Shown piece after piece: positions 56,755 to 64,000 of a stretch of DNA of 64,000 bases. The notes under the pieces are model-generated. The model did no database searches, was not told the origin of the DNA, and saw nothing but the letters and a program-made list of their open reading frames with translations. The translations under genes were made by a program, and so were the position numbers. The stretch is from Pyricularia pennisetigena (Eukaryota > Ascomycota > Sordariomycetes > Magnaporthales > Pyriculariaceae): positions 3,272,176-3,336,175 of the forward strand of contig NC_043742.1 in assembly GCF_004337985.1 (NCBI RefSeq). Direction: 5' to 3'. Numbering within the stretch: position 1 is the first letter of the stretch; each line of letters begins with the position of its first letter.

Positions 56755-59700
56755 ACCTGTATTATCTCCAAATATTGCAATAGGGCCTTTTATAGGTAAT
56801 CCAATCTCTATAAAAAATTTTCAAACCACTGTGCTTCACGCAGGGCTTCCGCTAAGGCATCGGTTTCGGCTTCTGGAATGCTCCAAGCTATAGTATTAAC
56901 CTTTTTGCACTTCCACGTTATAAGGCCCCCAAATAAGGTATATAAATATCCGTAAATGGATTTTAAATCTTCCCTAGCCCCGGCAAAATCGCTATCACTA
57001 AAACCCAATAATTTGAGGCCTTTAAAACCCCGTATTAATAAATTGGGTCGTAAATCGGTTTTAAATACTTTATTTCCGTAATAGATAAATAAGGATTTAA
57101 TACCCGCTAAATAACGTAGTAGGTTTTTAGCTGCCGTAAAATAAATTATAATAGTTTTTATTAAAAAACGTAAAAGCCAATAAACCGTAAAACTGATATC
57201 CGGGCGCGTTAATAGCATCAAATACATAAGGGTACCGATAATACGCTATAATAATTTAATTTCCAGCGCATTTACGGGTTTACCCCCGCTATATTTTAAT
57301 ATACCCGGTAATGAAGGAATAAATATAGGTGTGCAATTAGCTAATCCGAGCGTTGCTAATGCTTCTTTTATATATTGACTTTAATGGAGCCAAAATAGGC
57401 GTTTGAATTTATCTTTTCTAATTTAAATGCTTAAAAAATAGGCTGCAGGGCCCCTGTTTTCCAACGCGTATACCTTATTAAAACGTGCTTTTAAATCCTA
57501 AATATATTGCAATTTAGGACTTATTAGCAGGTAATCGTTTACGAAGGTAACGATAAAATATTTGGATTTAACGTTATAAAGAACAGCGGGATTAGAGATT
57601 AATGGTTTAAAACCTTTTTAAAATAATAGGGTTTTAAGTTTGTTTTGCCCTTATTTTGGACCCTATTTCAAACCATATAACGACTTTTCCAACTGTATAA
57701 CCTGCAATTTTTTCGGGTTATAACCCATTTCCATTAAAACTTTAGCGGTAGTAAAGTTACAATTTTTTACCCATTCGTTAAAACCGTTTGGAATTTGCAA
57801 GTATATATTTACGTCGGTAAGGTTATTGTTTAAAAACGCACCGATAAAATCGATTTGTTTTATTTCCCAATTTTGTGCATTAGCTATAACTAATAGTATA
57901 CGCCAGGTAAATGGTATATTATTATTAGTAAAAATTTCGATATAATTTAGGCCTTTAACCTGTAAAAGACCCCTTATAATAAATCTAGCTTTATATTTTA
58001 TAGGTTTAGTATTTTTAACCTTTTTTAATTTAAATACCGGCCGGGTAAAAACGAGTTTACGGCCTATAGGTATTTTAATTTTTGGGATAAAACGGAAGGC
58101 TTTTGTAGTAACGATTTAGTCGAATTTAGACGCTAAAATAGCTAATTATTTAGCATTTTCAGGGTTATTTAAGACCTGTTGGTAATTATTTCGTTTACCA
58201 TTTTTAGTGGGCTTTTTTTATTTTTTTTAGGTTTGAAAATAAAAATAATGCACGTAATTTATATTTATTAGATTTGGGTTTTCGAACTGCGAATTCAACT
58301 CCATATCCTGTACTTTAAGTGCTGAAAACACCGGAATTTCCGTTGTGTTAGGTACCAGATTAGGTACCGCTACCGTTATAAGCTCTGGGGGGCGAACGGT
58401 AAATTATACAGGCCTGGCGGGCACTATATTTTCAGGGTATAAATAACCTGTAACGGGTGGTAGTTGCCCTGTAACCGCTGGTAAATGCCCTCTATTTTCA
58501 GGGTTTCTTAGGGGATAATTATCCGCTGGAACGCTGTTAATTTCGTTTTCGGGTTCAAAATTAAAATCCCATTTTCAATTTGTATTTTCCCTTTTTAAAA
58601 TCTGTAGCGTTTCCCCTGGAATAACCAAATTTTCAGCGGTTATACCCTTTATAATTTTTACGGTAACGGTTTTATATACGGCCCGTTTAGCGGGTGCGTG
58701 AACGAACGCTGTAAAATTTAATAAATAGGTTAAAAGTTTTACCGTTTCGGTGCGGGGAACCAATTTATTAAATTTTTGGCGTTTTTCCAGCGGTATAATA
58801 GCCTAGTATACAGTATCAATAACCCGAAAATGCCTTAGACTAGGTTTATACGGTAATCCAGGTTGGAATTCGGAATAAACTTTCTCATAAAATGTTAAAT
58901 CCCTATTAAATACCGTTGTACGGATAATCAAATTGACCACGGCAGGTAGTAAATAATATCATAAATATAATGGTAAACCCGCCGTTATAATAGTAAACCG
59001 AAACTTATCCAAAATAGTCCTAACGGACCGTTCCGTTAATCCGTTTTGGCCGTGGTTATAGGGGTTCAAAATGCTAAAATTAATATTTTTGTTTATAAAC
59101 CAATTTTAAAAGTTTGTATTAACCTCGTACCCCCAATCGAAGTGAAAGTTTAAAGGGTAGCGCCCGTACGTAGTTTTTAAAACCTTCACAAAGCTTTTAA
59201 TAACCATTAAAACCGTAAATCCGGCTTTATTTTTTAATGGGATAAACCACTGAAAACGTGATTTTCGGTCCACTAATAACAAAAATACGGGCTTTTTATT
59301 GTGGGGATTAGGTTTAAAGGTCACTGTATTATTTTTTATAAAATCGAAAATACTAGCGGGTGTAGGGAGTGCAATTTTATTTGTACGCCTAATAGAAATA
59401 GTTTTAATATACAAAATATAAGTAATTGCCTTAATTTTGTCGAAATTAGGTAAACTTTTTGTAATTTTGGCGGTTTTTTTAGTAATAATAACCTTATGGG
59501 CCCCAAATGCTTATGTTATAATAGGGTTTTCTTAGTAATAATAACCTTATAGGCCCCAAACGCTTATGTTATAACAGGGTTTTTTGGGCCTGGATTTCGT
59601 TACAATTACCTGTAATTCCGTTTTTTTTAAAGGTTAACCAACCGTCCGTAGTCCGTTTTAGGTTGAAAGGGAGGTAATTTACAAGGGCCTGCTTTAGATC

Positions 59701-60600
59701 CGATAATAAAAAAGGTTTTAAAAACGGATTTTTTGTGTGGGAAACCCCCTTTTTTCGGAAATAATCCCTTTTATATTAGGTTATATAAAAGGGTTACCTA
59801 ACGGTGTGCCGGGCCTACGGGGCCCAGTTTTACGCGGACTTTTAGGGTTTTCACCGCTAAATTTCTGCGTTACAGGTAAATTTACGGTGATTTCCGTATT
59901 TATTTCGGGATTTAGCTTTTCCGTTACCGTATTTTTTTCCGGTTCCGAATCGGTGTAAATTCTATAATTTTCGTAATTTTCGGGGTTTATATTATTTAAT
60001 TTTATTCCCAACGGGGTTGCGTAGCCTTTTATAACCCCCTGTAAAACCATGCTAAAAGCGGTACTATATTTACCTATTATACAGGCGTAATTCGAAATAA
60101 CGTTATTTCGAATAAGGATATCGCACCTTTTAACCTTTAGACAAAACGAATGTTTAACGGTATTTAAACGTCCCCACGGTTTCCAATTTTTATTATACAG
60201 GGTATTTTTTAATAATACGCCCCCTGTAATATAGTGTATAAAACCATTAACGATATTTATTCCAAACGAGGGGATATAAAAAATGTTATTTAACGTAACT
60301 TTTTTAAATTCGTTAATTTTTTGGCCGTAACGGACCTGTATTTTTACAGTTCCGGTACTTATAGGTTTAATAGGATTACTTCCTGTACCGATTCTGACTG
60401 TAAAACCGGGGGTATAATCGGTAAAAAATTGCTTATTTGCAAAAATATAGTACGTGTTACCTGTATTGTATAGGATAAAATAACCTAACCTCCATAGTCG
60501 AGGGGTCCCTTTTACGCCGCGTCCAGGTTTCGTTTTAACCCTAAAACTAGTTGTTAAAGTTTGTGGTTTTAGCGTTTTACCGGTATCGGTTTCCGAGTCC
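56755..60600 (-). pseudogene. Copia-B pol
   Basis: Minus strand. RNase H is in the 139-codon open stretch 56808-57227 (LTRPDISFTVYWLLRFLIKT at its start, LLGFSDSDFAGAREDLKSIY in the middle), better preserved than in the other copies and retaining the D-x-D-F-A-G context. RT lies near 57670-58110, including the LQVIQLEKSLYGLK equivalent near 57715-57670, uninterrupted here. The integrase core is in 59106-59414 (PVFLLLVDRKSRFQWFIPLK, then NFHFDWGYEVNTNF). The integrase/protease linker is in 59781-60050, and the protease region lies near 60490-60430. Stops inactivate it. Confidence 0.83.
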
Positions 60601-60729
60601 GACTCCGAACGTAATTTTACAATTCCGCTAATAGCGGAATTAACCTTTTATTTTAAAGCGTTATACGCTGCGCTTTCGTTAACGTTACCTGGAATCAAAG
60701 CCGTAAATAGTTCAAAATTAATAAAAATT

Positions 60730-61810
60730 ATGGACGTTCCAACGGTTAATTCGCTGGAGGAGGATTTAGTATTTTTTGCAAAGGCAAAATCCGAATTAGA
60801 GTTTTTACTTTCTTTTCGTAATTTAAAGGTGTTTTCCTACCCATTATTTTCCTTTTTAGCGCCTTTTCTAGCGTTTTTTTTACCCGTTCTTTTGCCTTTC
60901 AACCCATAATTAGCGGCCTTAGCCGTTATAAAGCCTAAAATCGAATTTTCGGATGTAAGGTCCGGCATAAAGTATTGCAAATTTAATTTTTCCGAATTTT
61001 GGCCTATTACCTGCAAGGCCCGTTAGGTACTGCGTTGGCGTTCGGTCTAAGTAAAGAATGACCCTCCAGGGCCCGTTAATATTAATTTCGTACGTTTACG
61101 GGGTTAATTTGCACGTTGGTACTTGCTAATTTAGCTACCAGTAAGTTAAAACGGTTGTTAAATTCAGGTATTGTTTTTTTAAATTTCGAAAAATTTAAAG
61201 CGTGGAATTACCAATATAATGAAATTCGATTAATTTCAAGGGCAACGCAATAATTATTTTCCAGGGTTTTATACGCCGTTACGGGGCTAAAATACCATGC
61301 AATGGATTTTAAAAGATTTTTGGTTAAATTGTTTTTTATAAGCAATAATAGGACTAATTGCTCGTATTCCGGTAGGGTATAACCAATTTCAAGGTTGGAA
61401 ATAAATTCCGCTGTTTTTGTAGCCCTAAACTGTACTATTAACGCCAATTTCCACAAATCGTAATTGCTAACCCTTATTAATTTACAATTTTCGGGGAAAG
61501 AAAATACCCGTTTCGATAATTTTTTACCTATCGCGTTATTTAAAATTAGGTTATTAGGTGGATTAAAGGGTGCGGTAACGGGTTTGTTTTCTGAATTACC
61601 ATTAACATTAGTGGAATTACTGCCTTTTAGGGTTAACAGGGCAGTTAATTGTCAAATCGTCCTTTAAAATTAATCCATTTGCCCAATTAACGCTTTTGAT
61701 TGCAGATTTTGGAGCTGTAATTTAGCGGTTAAAACTTCGTTTGGGCTGGGTTTAGGCCCTTTATTTGTTGGAATTGGGCCTGGAAGGCCCGGTATAGGGC
61801 TGTGTTCCAT
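60730..61810 (-). pseudogene. Copia-B gag
   Basis: ATG complement at 61808-61810, as in Copia-A (start near 22725). The block EIGYTLPEYEQLVLLLLIK is well preserved within the 82-codon open stretch 61208-61456. A basic tail lies near 60930-60800. No CCHC knuckle seen, as in Copia-A. Confidence 0.7.
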
Positions 61811-62632
61811 TGTAGCGTAACCTGAATTATAATTGCATTTCGCTAATTTATAGCTATAATTAATTACTTTAATTGCCTAAAGGTAAATACCTAATTTAAC
61901 TTAGGATTTGCTATACCGTTTGCCTTTTAACGGGTATAGGCCTGTAATTGCCAATTACAGGGTTTATTGCTATTTTTAGTGGTTAAAATCCACTAAAATA
62001 CAGGGTTGGAATCCTTCAAATCCCCAATAAATGGGTGCCCTGGTATTTGTACCAATCCAGGTGCACGTAACGAATACAATTCGTTAAATTGGTGCAGGGT
62101 AGACTACAGGGTATCGTGCAGGGTAAACTAACCACTAACGTAATTCCGCTAATGGGTTTATGGGCTATTGTAAACCCTATTAAACGCATGAGGATTTAAT
62201 GGGTTATTAGCGAACGAGTACAGGGATTTTTGCCCTAATTCGCTATCGTAAACCCTATTAAAAATTTAAACCAATTACAATGGCGTGCACGATCCACAAA
62301 AACCACACCAAAAGTTTTTTTTTTATTTTTCAATTTTTTTTTTTATTTTTCTTTTTTTTATTTTTTTATTTNNNNNNNNNNNATTTGCAATGCAAGCGAT
62401 CGCTGCAGTACCTGAAAGAGCCTGAGTCGAACGCTAATTTTTAGCGATTCCCACTGTAGAACCAGTGGGGTTAGGTACTAAACTAGCGCCTAAAACCAAC
62501 AATTTTGCACAAAAACAGCAATATTTTCGTCAATATACGTGCTGTAAGGATGCGACAATAACCAAAATAAAGCCTAAACTTTAGGTTTTCCAGCGATGCA
62601 AAATGCATTTTAATGCACAAGTTAAAACCTCT
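61811..62632 (-). other. Copia-B leader with T-rich tract and assembly gap
   Basis: Non-coding leader, homologous to 21913-22724. Between 62318 and 62371 a T/A-rich simple tract (TTTTTATTTTT units) is expanded relative to Copia-A and is followed by 11 undetermined bases (62372-62382), most likely an unresolved homopolymer. Confidence 0.6.
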
Positions 62633-62646
62633 CCGGGCTTATAACC

Positions 62647-63204
62647 TGTTAACAATATGGGTTGCTAACAGGGGGTTAGGCGTTAGCCTAGGTGCGGCGT
62701 GGTGCTAATTACGTTGTAAAAGCCTGTCATCACAGGGTTTGTATGCATTAAATTCACTAATTTTGGGATTAATAGATTTAATTTATTGGTGGGGGAGATT
62801 TTGCTTTGTTTCCCTTATATATTTTCCGATACCGAAGTGGGGGTCCGCACGCTAGAAAGCGTTTTGGTGCCGCACACCATTTTCCGAACAATTATTTTGT
62901 ATGCGTTGTTAAAAAAACAGCCTTATTTTCGTATAAACCATTTCTGGTTTCGCACTGATTTGCTAATTTAGTGAAAATTTAAATCAAGTACAGGGTAGCT
63001 GATTCGTAAATGCAGGGTGGGTATAAAACCCGGTACAGGGTAAAACCCCACTCGCTGACTTTAAATCGCAACTCCTGCACCATATACACAAAATATAACA
63101 GAAAATCCGACAGCCCCAACAGCCCCATTTCGGCACTATTTATTGTGGCTTATATGTAAATAAAAGGGGACCCATTACATGCTAAATAACGCGTATAATT
63201 AACA
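62647..63204 (-). repeat. Copia-B 5' LTR
   Basis: 558 bp, TGTTAACAATATGGG...GCGTATAATTAACA on the plus strand. Preceded on the left (inside the element) by the complement of the half-initiator-tRNA primer site. Confidence 0.85.
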
Positions 63205-64000
63205 AACCTTAAACCAATCGTCGTCATGGTAACCGCTATATATATATAATCCAGGGTTAGCGGTTTTAAACCTTAGATCGCCGTTTTTAAAATTAGGTCC
63301 GGTGGTTATTATCCGCAGGTAAATTAACATCGTGGCGAAACTTGTGGGAATTATAACCGGTTTAAATTTGTTTGCGAATATTTTCAGCCCGGGGAAGTTA
63401 ATGTCGCTTTAGCGGATAAAAAGGGGGATAGGGGGTAGGCGACGCCGATTTGCCAAATTATCGAAAATGGGTTTAAAACCTTTATCGTTAAATATATCCG
63501 GTCCGAAGGCCAAGGTTTTTTACCAAACGGGCATTTTATTATTTTGAATCTATTTACCGGGGTTACCTGTTTTGAAATAAATTAAAAACCCGAATACGTC
63601 GGCGATTAAAAATAAATTAACCAATAATTAAAATTGTACCGTTATTACAGAATATATAAGGGTGAACGCCAAATTATAACAGCTGTCACATTGTAGCAAT
63701 AATTATTTGGTATTACCGCAAAAAATTGTAACAGTTGTTACAATATAGTAAATAACAGGATATATTAATGCAAAAATTGTAACAATTATCGTAATCCAAT
63801 AATAAGAAATATTAACCTATTATATTAATATATTGTACCAAAGCATTTGTCTTTTCGTAATTAAATACAATTATTGTTTCCTTTATATTCGACGAATTAC
63901 TATTAAAATAGTATGCCAAAATTTGGCCATTAACGCGTGTTTTTGCTGCGGCGACGCCAGCAACGGATTAAAAGCGTTTAAGGGTTTAAACGATTGGGGT
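63205..64000 (+). pseudogene. Unrecognised degraded gene right of Copia-B
   Basis: From 63205 one plus-strand frame runs about 150 codons with only a few, RIP-type stops: NLKPIVVMVTAIYI, then CGNYNRFKFVCEYFQPGEV near 63342-63398, VNVALADKKGDRG near 63397-63435, ICQIIENGFKTFIVKYIRSE near 63454-63513, and GFLPNGHFIILNLFTGVTCF near 63520-63580. After the TTGTAA-palindrome region (63680-63790, possibly intron-like), INACFCCGDASNGLKAFKG at about 63932-63988 has a clustered Cys motif. I do not recognise the family. The gene runs off the window. Confidence 0.4.
63726..63743. repeat. TTGTAA-type palindrome, third copy
   Basis: TTGTAACAGTTGTTACAA, one of the same inverted repeats as at 53712 and 53785, followed by another half (ATTGTAACAATTA near 63770-63785). 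Confidence 0.5.

Larger units (their letters stand above)
56194..63204 (-). mobile_element. Copia-B, Ty1/copia retrotransposon (degraded)
   Basis: 7011 bp, same family as Copia-A in reverse orientation. 3' LTR 56194-56754 (561 bp), pol and gag on the minus strand, primer site at 62633-62646, 5' LTR 62647-63204 (558 bp). It lacks the roughly 750 bp between the end of pol and the 3' LTR present in Copia-A and Copia-M: the LTR abuts RNase H sequence at 56755. The flanks do not form a duplication. RIP stops throughout. Confidence 0.86.

Overview
This window is a transposon graveyard from a filamentous ascomycete (Pezizomycotina-type) genome. It is AT-rich and dominated by Ty1/copia, Ty3/gypsy, pogo/Fot1 and hAT elements whose reading frames are riddled with TAA/TAG stops where CAA/CAG/TGG codons are expected. 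Differences between element copies are overwhelmingly C/T and G/A transitions, the footprint of repeat-induced point mutation (RIP). I cannot name the species. One clean, stop-free small secreted-protein gene inside the AT-rich block fits the effector-in-AT-isochore organisation of plant-associated ascomycetes, but that is inference.

Layout. 1-9338: non-coding repeat mosaic with two oppositely oriented pogo/Fot1 elements (552-2409 +, 3995-5834 -), each flanked by TA; a candidate secreted-protein gene (6418-6933, -); and several copies of a short repeat with strong hairpin potential (Q family). 9339-17176: a hAT-like element with GC-rich subterminal repeats, a degraded BED-finger/hAT transposase (-), a degraded histone H3-like gene (+, 13169-13640) and two unrecognised degraded coding stretches. 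17177 onward is an older host locus opened by nested retrotransposons. A DUF6589-like gene (+) starts at about 17461, is broken by 11 kb of nested copia (18619-29719), resumes at 29725 and runs to about 32200. A stack of gypsy elements (32486-52323, bounded by TCCTG on both sides) follows. Then comes a SNF2-family helicase gene (-, 55700-52485) convergent with the DUF6589 gene, a minisatellite, and an unrecognised + strand gene broken by another copia (56194-63204, -) and resuming at 63205.

Nesting order. Gypsy-1 (39121-46315, TSD GTATG) sits in Gypsy-3, which sits in or recombined with Gypsy-2, which sits between the DUF6589 and SNF2 genes. Copia-A (21342-29719) sits in a copia LTR, which sits in a minus-strand copia remnant. 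A 662-bp solo LTR of another family has landed twice, each time with an intact 5-bp duplication.

Most interesting: (1) a histone H3-fold coding relic, with a recognisable N-tail and a two-residue-longer loop 1 as in CENP-A/CenH3, inside what looks like a hAT element; (2) a convergent pair of a DUF6589-family gene and a SNF2 remodeller that becomes visible only after the nested retrotransposons are mentally removed; (3) a clean secreted-protein gene in the RIP-saturated block; (4) a mirror-image polarity of RIP between the two LTRs of Gypsy-1. All translations were made by eye; domain calls on degraded genes need profile searches.
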